Shown here: one piece after another, positions 25,070 to 35,000 of the stretch
How the letters are laid out: each line of letters starts with the position of its first letter
Position numbering within the stretch: position 1 is the first letter of the stretch
NCBI GenBank assembly: GCA_016281555.1
Contig: JAEEIV010000054.1
Location: forward strand, 21,668-85,667
Length of the DNA stretch: 64,000 nucleotides
Source of the DNA: Lachnospiraceae bacterium
Lineage (GTDB): Bacteria; Bacillota; Clostridia; Lachnospirales; Lachnospiraceae
Direction: 5' to 3'
The notes under the pieces: generated by a model
Told to the model about the DNA's origin: nothing
The model's input: the letters and a program-made list of their open reading frames with translations, nothing else
Database searches by the model: none
Made by a program: the position numbers and the translations under genes

Positions 25070-27645
25070 GCTTTCATCCTTCCGTGGCACTGTTTGTACT
25101 TTTTCCCGCTGCCGCAGGGGCAGGGATCGTTCGGATACACCTTCGCGTCGGCGCGCTTCACGGGTTCCTTCGTCCGGGACTGGTCCTTGTTCGTGCCGGT
25201 GATCTTCGCGACCTGTTCGCGCTCCTCCGGCTGTTCGACTCTCGCGTGGTAGATCGAACGGACGGTGTCTTCGCGGATGCCGGCCATCATGGAATTGAAC
25301 ATGTCATAACCCGCGATCTTGTACTCAGTCAGCGGATCCTTGTTTCCGTAGGCCATGAGGCCGATGCCCTGGCGGAGCTGATCCATGTCGTCGATGTGAT
25401 CCATCCAGCGGTGGTCGATCGCCTTTAAGAGCACGACGCGCTCCAGTTCCCGCATGCCTTCGATGTCCGGGAACTCCGCTTCCTTCGCTTCGTAAAGCTT
25501 CACGGCGCGTTCCTTGACGATATGTTTTAGGTTGTTCTTCGTGTAATCCTTCTTTGCGGTTTCTAAGGAAACCGTGACCTTTTCCATCGGAATGATCCGG
25601 ATGAGCGCCTGGTTGAATTCCGAAAGATCCCACTCGGTCGCCGGCTGGTCGTCCGGAATGTAGGTGTCCACCAATGCATCCGAAACTTCGGTCACCATCT
25701 TCATGACGACGTCGCGCATCGATTCGCCGTCCAATACCTGGCGGCGTTCCTTGTAGATGATCTCGCGCTGCTCGTTGATGACTTCGTCAAATTTCAGCAG
25801 GTTTTCACGGATGCTGAAGTTGTTGCTCTCGATCTTCTTCTGCGCGCGCTCAATGGCGTTCGAAAGCATCTTGTGTTCGATCTGCTGACCGTCTTCCACG
25901 CCGAGCGTGTTGAAGACGCTCATCAGCCGGTCGGAACCGAAGAGGCGCATCAGGTCGTCTTCCAGCGAGATGTAGAACCGGGACTCGCCGGGATCGCCCT
26001 GCCGTCCGGAACGGCCGCGGAGCTGATTGTCGATACGCCGTGCTTCATGCCGCTCGGTGCCGATGATCTTTAAGCCGCCGGCCTTTCTTGCTTCGTCGTC
26101 CAGCTTGATGTCGGTACCACGGCCGGCCATGTTCGTCGCGATCGTGACGGATTTGAAGTGACCGGCGTCCGCGACGATCTCCGCTTCCATTTCATGGAAC
26201 TTCGCGTTCAACACGTTGTGCGGGATGCCCGCCCGTTTCAAGAGCGACGAGACCAGTTCGGAGACCTCGATCGTGATCGTGCCGACCAGCACCGGCTGGC
26301 CTTTTTCATAGGCCCGCTTCACTTCCTCGACGACCGCCTGGTACTTTTCCTTTTTCGTCTTGTAGACCGCGTCGTTTAAGTCTTTCCGGATGACCGGAAC
26401 GTTCGTCGGGATCTCGACGACGTCCATGCCGTAAATGTTCCGGAATTCCTGTTCCTCAGTGAGCGCCGTACCGGTCATGCCGCATTTCTTCGCAAACTTG
26501 TTGAAGAAGTTCTGGAAAGTGATCGTCGCGAGCGTCTTCGACTCGCGGTTCACCTTCACGTGCTCCTTCGCCTCGATCGCCTGATGCAGGCCGTCGGAGT
26601 AGCGTCTGCCCGGCATGATACGGCCGGTGAATTCGTCGACGATCAGGACTTCATTGTCCTTCACGACGTAATCCTGGTCGCGATGCATGAGGTAATTCGC
26701 GCGGAGCGCGAGCGTCATGTTGTGCTGCAGTTCCAGATTTTCCGCATCCGCGTAGTTCGTGACGTGGAAGAAGTTCTCGACCTTCTCGACGCCCTGCGCC
26801 GTCAGAATGACGTTCTTTTCTTTTTCATTGATCATGAAGTCGCCGGATTCTTCCTGCACCGTGCCCATCATGATGTCCATCTTCGAGGTTTCCTTCCGGT
26901 CCTCGCCGCGCTGCATCCGCTTCGCGAGCATGTCGCAGACTTCATAGAGCTGCGTGCTCTTTCCGGACTGACCGGAAATGATGAGCGGCGTCCGCGCTTC
27001 GTCGATGAGGATCGAGTCCACTTCGTCGATGATCGCGTAATTCAGTTCGCGGAGCACGAGCTGTTTTTCATAGATCACCATATTGTCACGCAGATAATCG
27101 AATCCGAGTTCATTGTTCGTGACGTAGGTGACGTCGCAGCGGTAGGCTTCCTGCCGTTCCTCCGGCTTCATGCTGTTTAAGACGCAGCCGACCGTCAGCC
27201 CTAAGAACCGGTGCATCTGACCCATCCAGTCCGCGTCACGCTTGGCCAGGTAATCGTTGACCGTGACGACGTGCACGCCCTTTCCCGTCAATGCATTCAG
27301 GTATGCGGGCAAAAGTGCCGTCTGCGTTTTGCCTTCACCGGTCTTCATCTCCGCGATGCGTCCCTGATGGAGCACCACGCCGCCGTACAGCTGGCATTCG
27401 AAATGTTCCTGATTGATGCAGCGTCTCGTCGCCTCGCGCATGACCGCATACGCTTCCGGCAATAACTCGTCAAGCGTCTCCCCGTCGCGGTAACGCTTTT
27501 TAAACTCTTCTGTCTTTGCCCTCAGGTCTTCATCGGAAAGCGCCATCATCTCCGGCCGAAGGGCAATGATCCGGTCGACCAGCGGCTTGATCCTCTTGAT
27601 CTCCTTCTGACTGTGGGTGCCGAACATCTTCTCAAACAGTTTCAT
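25066..27645 (-). CDS. secA: Preprotein translocase ATPase SecA
   Basis: An 859-residue motor of the Sec export pathway. Walker A is MKTGEGKTQTALLPAYL, Walker B IIDEVDSILIDEARTPL, then TGTALTEEQEF, IATNMAGRGTDIKL and QLRGRSGRQGDPGESRFY. The C-terminal tail ends with the zinc/SecB-type motif PCPCGSGKKYKQCHG. It starts the leftward housekeeping run (secA to ispD) and is preceded by CGGGAGG and a consensus promoter at 27760-27732. Confidence 0.97.
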   Translation of the reverse strand: MKLFEKMFGTHSQKEIKRIKPLVDRIIALRPEMMALSDEDLRAKTEEFKKRYRDGETLDELLPEAYAVMREATRRCINQEHFECQLYGGVVLHQGRIAEMKTGEGKTQTALLPAYLNALTGKGVHVVTVNDYLAKRDADWMGQMHRFLGLTVGCVLNSMKPEERQEAYRCDVTYVTNNELGFDYLRDNMVIYEKQLVLRELNYAIIDEVDSILIDEARTPLIISGQSGKSTQLYEVCDMLAKRMQRGEDRKETSKMDIMMGTVQEESGDFMINEKEKNVILTAQGVEKVENFFHVTNYADAENLELQHNMTLALRANYLMHRDQDYVVKDNEVLIVDEFTGRIMPGRRYSDGLHQAIEAKEHVKVNRESKTLATITFQNFFNKFAKKCGMTGTALTEEQEFRNIYGMDVVEIPTNVPVIRKDLNDAVYKTKKEKYQAVVEEVKRAYEKGQPVLVGTITIEVSELVSSLLKRAGIPHNVLNAKFHEMEAEIVADAGHFKSVTIATNMAGRGTDIKLDDEARKAGGLKIIGTERHEARRIDNQLRGRSGRQGDPGESRFYISLEDDLMRLFGSDRLMSVFNTLGVEDGQQIEHKMLSNAIERAQKKIESNNFSIRENLLKFDEVINEQREIIYKERRQVLDGESMRDVVMKMVTEVSDALVDTYIPDDQPATEWDLSEFNQALIRIIPMEKVTVSLETAKKDYTKNNLKHIVKERAVKLYEAKEAEFPDIEGMRELERVVLLKAIDHRWMDHIDDMDQLRQGIGLMAYGNKDPLTEYKIAGYDMFNSMMAGIREDTVRSIYHARVEQPEEREQVAKITGTNKDQSRTKEPVKRADAKVYPNDPCPCGSGKKYKQCHGRMKA

Positions 27646-27695
27646 TAACGATCCTCCCGTGACGAACGAATAAAGAACAAACGCACTGAAAACAA

Positions 27696-27713
27696 GCGCG
27701 GGGCTTTCCGCGC
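27696..27713 (-). promoter_or_regulatory. Hairpin in the secA leader
   Basis: GCGCGG/CCGCGC arms (27696-27701, 27708-27713) with a 6-base loop, followed on the minus strand by TTGTTTTC. It lies between the secA promoter and its ribosome binding site and has the shape of a short attenuator. The 6-base stem is short, so this is tentative. Confidence 0.35.
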
Positions 27714-27731
27714 ATATTCATAGATAATAGG

Positions 27732-27760
27732 ATTATAACATATAACGTGGTGGATTTCAA
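27732..27760 (-). promoter_or_regulatory. Sigma-A promoter of secA
   Basis: TTGAAA (27760-27755) and TATAAT (27737-27732) on the minus strand, spaced by exactly 17 bases, 87 bases upstream of the secA ATG. Confidence 0.75.
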
Positions 27761-27776
27761 CTGCAAGGATGAGGCA

Positions 27777-27802
27777 AAGCGCACCGCAAAAACGGTGCGC
27801 TT
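27777..27802 (-). terminator. Terminator-like hairpin after the ABC exporter gene
   Basis: Perfect 10-base arms (27777-27786 and 27793-27802) with a 6-base A/T loop, 8 bases past the stop of the leftward ABC gene. The T-run after it is short on either strand. It separates the ABC gene from the secA promoter. Confidence 0.65.
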
Positions 27803-27809
27803 CCGCATC

Positions 27810-29540
27810 TCAGACAAGATCGTTCTCCCGGAATTGAAGGGAATAGAGTTCCGCGTAGGTCCCGCCGGCGTTCATCAGTTCCTCGTGCGTGCCGCGCTCC
27901 GTGATCTCGCCGCGGATCACGACCGCGATCTCGTCGGCGTTCCGGATCGTCGAGAGCCGGTGCGCCACGACGAGCGTCGTCCGCCCTTCGCAGAGTTCGT
28001 CGAGGGCCTGCTGGATCAGGATCTCGGTGGTATTATCGAGAGCGCTCGTCGCTTCATCAAGGATCAGAATCGCCGGATCCTTCAAAAACACGCGGGCAAT
28101 GGAAAGACGCTGCTTCTGACCGCCCGAAAGCTTCACGCCGCGTTCTCCGATCTCCGTGTCGTACCCGTGCTCCAGGGACGCGATGTACTCGTGGATGTGC
28201 GCTTTTTTCGCGGCTTCGATCACTTCCTCCTCGGTCGCATCAAGGCGTCCGTAGAGGATGTTCTCGCGGATCGTACCGGAGAAGAGAAACACGTCCTGCT
28301 GCACGATGCCGATGTTCTTCCGGACGGAGTCGAGCGTCAGTTTCCGGAGATCTTTTCCGTCGATCAGGATCGAGCCGTTGCCCTCTTCGATCTCGTAAAA
28401 ATGCGGGAGCAAATGGCAAAGCGTCGTCTTTCCGCCGCCGGACGGACCGACGAGCGCCAGTTTTTCGCCTTTCCGGATCTTCAGGTTCACGTGGTGCAGG
28501 ACCTCGTCAGACGACGGATAGGAATAACTCACGTTCTTAAACTCGATCTCTCCTTCCACGTCCTTCAATTCTTCCGCATCAAACGCATCCTTTTCCGGTT
28601 CCTCGTCCATGATCTCGACGAACCGCTTGAACCCGCTGACGCCGTTCTGGTATTGCTCCATGAAATTGATGAGCGTCGTGATCGGACTGATGAACAGGTT
28701 CACCGACACGATGAACGTCGAATAATCGCCGAATGAGATCCGGCCCGCATAGAGAAAGAGTCCGCCGGCAATGAGCACGATGACGTTGAAGATGTCCGTG
28801 ATGAAGCCGGTCGACGAGAAAAAGTGCGCCATGGCGCGGTACGCGCGCTTCGAGGAATCCACGAAGGCCCGGTCGCCGACCGCGAACTTTTCATTCTCCT
28901 TTTCCGCATTGGTGTATGCCTTGGTCACGCGGATGCCGGTAATGCTGCTTTCCACGGCGGCATTGATGATCGCATTGCTCTTTCTCCGGTCGTCGAAGGC
29001 GTGACGCATCTCTTTCCGGAAATGAATGGCCACGGTGAGCAGGATCGGGACGCAGGCGAACACGATGAGCGTCAGGATCCAGTCGATCGTCATAAGATAG
29101 GTGAACGACAGAATGATCATGACCAGACTGATCAGCAGGTTCTCCGGGCCGTGATGCGCCAGTTCGCAGACCTCGAACAGGTCGCTCGTGATCCTCGTCA
29201 TGATCCGGCCGGTCTCGTGGTCGTCGTAAAAGCGGAACGGCAGTTTTTCGAGATGTGCGAACAGATCGCAGCGCATCTTCGACTGCATTTTGACGCCGAT
29301 GACGTGTCCGTAATACTGGACAAAATAGCGAAGCAGAAGACGGATGACGTACAGCGCCAGTACGATGACGCCGGCGATCACGATCGTCGTATACATCCGG
29401 TTCGGGATGAAGTCGTTCAGCATCCGGTTCGTCACGACCGGATAAACCATTCCGATGACGGAGATGAGAAATGAGGCGCCGAGATCCAGCGCGAGCATCT
29501 TCTTATGCGGTTTGTAGTAGGATATGAATCTTTTTAACAT
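27810..29540 (-). CDS. ABC exporter, fused membrane and ATPase domains
   Basis: A 576-residue half-transporter of the MsbA/multidrug type. Six membrane helices occupy residues ~15-310; the ATPase domain from ~335 has Walker A GPSGGGKTT, the Q-loop at IVQQDVF, signature LSGGQKQRLSIARVF and Walker B AILILDEATSALD. It would work as a homodimer exporting a lipid, peptide or drug. It stands alone between a GH31 gene and secA, with its own terminator; GGGGACA precedes the ATG. Confidence 0.92.
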   Translation of the reverse strand: MLKRFISYYKPHKKMLALDLGASFLISVIGMVYPVVTNRMLNDFIPNRMYTTIVIAGVIVLALYVIRLLLRYFVQYYGHVIGVKMQSKMRCDLFAHLEKLPFRFYDDHETGRIMTRITSDLFEVCELAHHGPENLLISLVMIILSFTYLMTIDWILTLIVFACVPILLTVAIHFRKEMRHAFDDRRKSNAIINAAVESSITGIRVTKAYTNAEKENEKFAVGDRAFVDSSKRAYRAMAHFFSSTGFITDIFNVIVLIAGGLFLYAGRISFGDYSTFIVSVNLFISPITTLINFMEQYQNGVSGFKRFVEIMDEEPEKDAFDAEELKDVEGEIEFKNVSYSYPSSDEVLHHVNLKIRKGEKLALVGPSGGGKTTLCHLLPHFYEIEEGNGSILIDGKDLRKLTLDSVRKNIGIVQQDVFLFSGTIRENILYGRLDATEEEVIEAAKKAHIHEYIASLEHGYDTEIGERGVKLSGGQKQRLSIARVFLKDPAILILDEATSALDNTTEILIQQALDELCEGRTTLVVAHRLSTIRNADEIAVVIRGEITERGTHEELMNAGGTYAELYSLQFRENDLV

Positions 29541-29598
29541 CTTTTGTCCCCTTGTAAAGCAATGATTCCCGGGTTCAAAACCATGTTTTTCCCGCTTC

Positions 29599-32019
29599 TT
29601 ACTCTCCTGCGGTGACGATTTCCGTGATCTCGCCGAGGATATAGCGGTTCGTCACCTTGGTCAGCATGGCCGCGAGGAAAGCTCCCTTCGAAAGACCTGC
29701 CGAAAGCGCGTCGCAGATCTCCTGTTTCACCTGATTTTCCGTCTGCCATTTCGGCAGTCTCGCCCCGATCTCCCGGCGCCAGTCTTCCTCGAAGAACGTG
29801 CCGGATCCGTCAATGACGATGTCGATCCCGGAAGTCACAGGCGCAGGCGGGATCCGGACCGACAGCTTCCCGCTCAGTTCATCGAACTCATACGAAGCCT
29901 TGCTTTCGATGCCGTCCGTGATCACCCTTACCTTCTTCGGTGCTGAGGTTCCGAAAAGCGTCACCCGGTACGCCCGCTTTTTCGGAAGGATCGAAAGATC
30001 GCCTTCCGCCGGGCGGATGCTGATCCGGGACTTCTTCCGCCATGAGAAGCGGTATTCCGTGACGCACTTTTTCAGACGCTTCAGGCTTTCATTGTCCTCG
30101 TACATCCGGAAGACGCCGTCTTTTCCGGCGAAAACGCGAAGTTCGAACGCTTTCGGCAATGCGGTCCCGAACCCTTCACACTCTTCCGAGAGCGGCACGA
30201 TCGCGCCGGCCTTCGCAAGCACCGGATAGGCTTCCCGGCCCCTGTAAAGTTCCAGCTCTTTCTCTCCGCGATACCGTCTTCCGTCCGTGAAATCGAACCA
30301 GTCGCCTTCCGGGATCCATGCGGTGACGCGCCCCTTCATTGACTCCCGGTCCGAAGGCGTCGTGATCGGACAAACGAGAAGTTCCGATCCGAACAGATAC
30401 TCGTTCCTGTACGTCCGGAAAAGGCTTGCATGGACTGCGGCTCCCGGTTTCCCGTACTCGTAATACAGAGGCCGGACGAGCGGGATCCCTTCCGCGTGGT
30501 TTCGGTAATTCATCGTATAGAGATACGGCACCAGACGGTGTCGTAACCGCAGCTGATCCGAAAGGATCTTCTCCGTTTCCGCGGGGAAATTCCAGGGTTC
30601 CTTCAAAAGGAACGTATTCTTCGCGCTGTGCAGTCGGAGGATCGGAGAAAACACGCCGTACTGCAGCCAGCGGATCTGGAGTTCATTGTCCCAGATGCCG
30701 CGCATGTGGCCGCCGATGTCGTGACTCCACCAGCCGAAGCCGACGTTGGAAGCCGTCGCCGTGAATTCAGGCTGAAAGTCCAGCGAAGCCCACGTCATGA
30801 ACGTATCTCCGGAGAATCCGATCGGATACCGCTGAGAACCGGGTCCCGCATAGCGGGAAAAATTCAGAGGATACGTGCCTTTTTCCGCATTCTTCAGATA
30901 AAAGCAATGATTCAGAATGAAAAGCGGATCATAGCGAAGATCCGACGTACCGCCCGCCTGCTGCCAGTCCAGCCACCAGAAGTCCACGCCTTCTTTTTCG
31001 AGAGGTGCGAGCACATGATCCAGAAGTCCGCGAAGCGACTCGGGGTTTGCCGCGTCGAATTGGACCGTTTCCCCTTTTTCGGGATCCATGCCGAGGGCGG
31101 AAGCAAGAGCCGGATACCGGTCTTCGAACGCCCGGACGCCGTCCGCGGGATGCAGGTTCATTGTGACTTTCAGGCCCAACCGGTGCAGCGTCTTCAAAAA
31201 ACGTTCCGGGTCCGGAAAAAAGTTCCGATTCCAGGAATAACCTGTCCAGCCGTTTCCGTACTCCGGATCGATGTCGACCGGATGCCAGTCCATGTCAATG
31301 ACCGCGACGGACAGCGGGATCTTATGCGCTGCAAAGTTTTTCATCAGTTCCAGATAGCTGTTTTCCGTATACTTGTAGTACCGGCTCCACCAGTTTCCGA
31401 ACGCATACCTCGGAAGCATCGGCGACGCGCCGGAAAGGCGGTAATACTCCTGTAATGCGCCGGTAAAATCCGAAAGATAACCGAAGAAATACAGGTCGGT
31501 CTCTTCGTGTGATCTCGGCTCGAACCAGCCGTCATCCGTCCAGAGAAGCGAGTCCGAATCCTCCACGACGGAGAAGCCGTGAATGCTCATCAATCCTTTT
31601 CCGAGCGGCACCCTTCCGTCCGCCACGTCAAGCGTTCTCGCGGTCCCTCCGAGATTCACGGACCGTCCGCCGAGCGTCAGCTCTTCCATGCCGTAATGCC
31701 AGCGGGCCGCTTTGTGCTTCTGACTTCGTTTGACGAGCACGGTCAGCCCGGTGCCGAACGGCTGTCCGTCGTATTCCAGAAGCAATGCTTCCGTTTCGAT
31801 CCGGAGCATTCCGTTTTCCTCGGAAACCGAGAACTCCGGCACCGGAAACTTCCGGCAGACCGCAAATGCAGTCGCGCGGTCCTCGAACGCGTCGCTTTCA
31901 CTGTATTCCATTCGAATGAGCCGCGGTGTCAGGACCGTAAACCGGTAGTTCTTCCCCTGAACCACGGAACGCGGATCGGCCTCCGGTCTGAGGTCGACTG
32001 AAGAAACATCAAAGTACAT
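29599..32019 (-). CDS. GH31 family alpha-glycosidase
   Basis: An 806-residue glycoside hydrolase of family 31 (alpha-glucosidase/alpha-xylosidase type). The nucleophile is Asp351 in FWWLDWQQ, and the likely acid/base is Asp405 in GFSGDTFMTW; the (beta/alpha)8 barrel begins near RYAFGNWWSRYYKY (about 204-217) and AVIDMDWH. There is no signal peptide, so it acts inside the cell. The exact glycosidic linkage cannot be read from sequence. Its C terminus carries a ~60-residue helical tail beyond the normal beta domains. Its start overlaps the end of the large surface protein gene by 11 bases, an odd coupling between a cytoplasmic enzyme and a surface protein. Confidence 0.92.
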   Translation of the reverse strand: MYFDVSSVDLRPEADPRSVVQGKNYRFTVLTPRLIRMEYSESDAFEDRATAFAVCRKFPVPEFSVSEENGMLRIETEALLLEYDGQPFGTGLTVLVKRSQKHKAARWHYGMEELTLGGRSVNLGGTARTLDVADGRVPLGKGLMSIHGFSVVEDSDSLLWTDDGWFEPRSHEETDLYFFGYLSDFTGALQEYYRLSGASPMLPRYAFGNWWSRYYKYTENSYLELMKNFAAHKIPLSVAVIDMDWHPVDIDPEYGNGWTGYSWNRNFFPDPERFLKTLHRLGLKVTMNLHPADGVRAFEDRYPALASALGMDPEKGETVQFDAANPESLRGLLDHVLAPLEKEGVDFWWLDWQQAGGTSDLRYDPLFILNHCFYLKNAEKGTYPLNFSRYAGPGSQRYPIGFSGDTFMTWASLDFQPEFTATASNVGFGWWSHDIGGHMRGIWDNELQIRWLQYGVFSPILRLHSAKNTFLLKEPWNFPAETEKILSDQLRLRHRLVPYLYTMNYRNHAEGIPLVRPLYYEYGKPGAAVHASLFRTYRNEYLFGSELLVCPITTPSDRESMKGRVTAWIPEGDWFDFTDGRRYRGEKELELYRGREAYPVLAKAGAIVPLSEECEGFGTALPKAFELRVFAGKDGVFRMYEDNESLKRLKKCVTEYRFSWRKKSRISIRPAEGDLSILPKKRAYRVTLFGTSAPKKVRVITDGIESKASYEFDELSGKLSVRIPPAPVTSGIDIVIDGSGTFFEEDWRREIGARLPKWQTENQVKQEICDALSAGLSKGAFLAAMLTKVTNRYILGEITEIVTAGE

Positions 32020-35000
32020 TTTCGTTCTCCTTTTCCGGCGCCTTTTTCTTGCGGAAGATGAAGAAGAGGATCAGTGCGAGGAGCAATGCGCCGCCTCCCA
32101 CGGCGATCCAGACCCAGAACGGGATCCCGTCCGACGGATTTCTTCCGTCCTTGGAAGGTACGTTCTCCTCCGGTTCATTGGACCCCCTGAACCCTTCCGG
32201 ATGCTTGCTCTCCGGATTTTCCACGTAGACCTCTCCGTTGGATCTTACGTTTCCTTCGTCGTCCACGAGGGAGAACGACATCCCGATGAGGTCGTCCTTC
32301 AGTCCGTCCTTCCAGATCCGGTCCAGATCGATGTCGTAATGGTACGTCTGATCCGTCAGTTCCCCGTTCTCTCCTTCCGCTCTCGTTAAGAGTTCCCGGG
32401 TCGGAAGCGAGAACGTCATGGTCTTTTCCCGGTCTCCGCTTCCGTACTTGAAGACCGCGAGGATCTTCGGCATCTGTTCTGACACGAGCGTATTGTTCGC
32501 GACGGAAACCCGTACGTAGTGTTTTCCGCCGATCAGCGTATTCTTCGCAGAGAGCGAAATATTGTCGGCTTTCATCTTCACGGCATTGACCACGTCGTCG
32601 AGATCGCCGTTGTATCTGTAGCTGTCCGCAACTTCGACGATAATCTCGTGTTCCTCGTTCAAAGCCCAGTCCGGATTCGGCCGGATGAGCACCCGGTCCA
32701 CGCGCGAATCGCCCGTATACAGGTCTTTTCCCGTGTAGAACACTTCGCCGACGTCCTCTCCGGCGATCGTCTGATTCAGCCAGACGCCGTTCTCATCGTG
32801 GATGGTATAAGGCACCGGATTTTCTCTGCCGTAGCCGTAATTCCGCACCGTAATGAAGGTTTCAATGTAGGGCTGGCCTTCGATCACGAGATAGTCCGGA
32901 ATCTTCACGTTCGTGACGAGAAGTCCCTTGTCCGCGTTCTGCTTCCACATCCGGAGCCGGCAGGCGTAAACGGAACCTTCGTCGGCGACCGGCGTGCTGT
33001 ATGCGATCGTAAGACCGCTCGAAGCGCACTCGTCCGGGTTATATGCCGCCGTGAAGCAGGAGATCGGATCGCCGGCAGCGAATTTCAGCGACAGCGGGCC
33101 GTGCAGCGTGCAGGTCGATCCGCCGTCCTGAGCCGGATCCACGGTCAACGTATAGATCTGCGCCCTGTTCGAACTCTTCACCGCTTCGCTTTCCTCCATG
33201 TCGACGTCGTAATCTCCGACCACGCCGATGAGGTAGATCGCAGACTGGTTATTGTTCGTGATCAGGGTATAGCGGTTGTCCACGGACAGAACGCCGGAAC
33301 CGTTCTCCGTCTTCTCGGCGACCCACTCGTAGTCTGATGGGTCATTGCCCTTCGCCTTCTTGTTCATCCAATAGACGCTGTCCCCGGCAATGAAGTAATT
33401 GCACCCGTTCAGGTACTGCCAGTTCGTGATGATCGTATCGTAGGAAACGGTGCCCTCCCGGATGTCGGCGGGATCGACCATGCCGTCGATGTCGATCCGG
33501 AAATTGCATTTCAGATCCTCGGAATAATAGCCGTTCGCACCGTAGCCGCGGACCACGAGCCATTTGTCGGAAGACCGTAAGGGATCCGCCATCCAGTAAC
33601 TCGGCTCGTTCGGGGCAATGACGCCCGAGGAATGGACTTTATTTCTGCCGAGGTTTTTGTAACAGCGCTTTTCGGGGCTTCCGGCCTCGCAGTAGGAAAC
33701 GTAATAATACGTGGCGGTCGTGATCATGCCCATGAGGCTGTTCAGCCGGGTGACGGGCGTGCCGTTGTCGTCCCGAAGTCCTGTCGCCGCATACGCGACG
33801 GAGCAGTAATCCGCCCGGCCTGCCGGCATCGGTGCGCTGTAGAGATACTGACCCTTCGAAGCGGTGTCGCTCGCGATCACGGAACTCGTCGTCCGCGTCT
33901 CGTCCAGATCCACGACGATGGCCGCGACGTCCGTGCTCTTCATCCGCTCGGCCTCATCCTTCAGCGTATTGTCGGCCAGGATCGCGCCGATGTAGACCTT
34001 ATCGCAGTTTTCGGGGTCGTTTCCGTCGGTTTTGTTCGGCACGACGACGAATTCCGAAACGGAGCGGGTCTCTCCGTCCGGCAATGCCACCCGGTACAGC
34101 CCGGACATCAGGTTCCCGCTCTTCCGGTTCTGCAGCTGATAATAGATGTCCGTGCGGTTGCCGGTGGAAGCGAGACGGAACAAGGCCGTATAATTCTTCG
34201 TGGCAGCGAACTGCAACTGCGTGTCGGGGTAGGTGCTGGAGTCGATGCTGACCGTATCGGAACGGCCCTCCAGAAGCGGTTCCTCTTCCGCCGGCAGGAA
34301 ATACGCGTCATGGTTTCCGCCGTCCTGACTAAGCTGCGGGATCAGCTGGTCCGCACACGCTTCCAGAGAAAGATCCGTGAAGGACAGTTCCGTATGGTCC
34401 GCCGAAAGCGCGTCCGTCTCGCCCCAGCTGTCGCTCAATCGCTTCTTACCGTTCAGGCAGTCGAACTTGATCGAGCCGCTGAAGAACAGCAGGTAATAAT
34501 CGATCCTGAGTCCGTACAGCACGTCAATGAAGCTGTGCGGATCCCGGTCCAGGAGCGAGGCCTTGCCCTTTCCGAGCAGCGTCGCTACGTCGAAATTCAC
34601 GTAGCCCACGGCCGCTGCGCCGAGGACTCCTTTCACGCCGACTCCGCCGAACACGCCGAAGTTGATCACGACTTCGATCCGGGCATTGACGTCAACGCCG
34701 TCGTCCGTCGCATATTTCCAGTTGTAATCTTTTTCGCGTCCTTTCGGAGGCGTATCCATGCAGAAATTCACGCTCAGTGAGGTGTTGAGCGCGATCCCGG
34801 CTTCCAGACCGATGTACACCGGCACGACGACCGGACCGGCGGGGATCAGGAAATACTCGGTGATGCCGGCCTGAAGCGAGCCGGAGAACATGAAGCCGCC
34901 GATGCCGTACCAGTCGTCCGTCGTTTCATTATATGCGGAACGCAGAAAGAGCGAAAAATTCAGGGAGAAGTCCAGCGTCTTATTCGTCAGGCACTTGACC

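Noticed and set aside
33632..34780. A 382-codon frame antisense to the large surface protein
   Set aside because: No motifs, basic composition, and a signal-to-anchor protein is encoded on the other strand.
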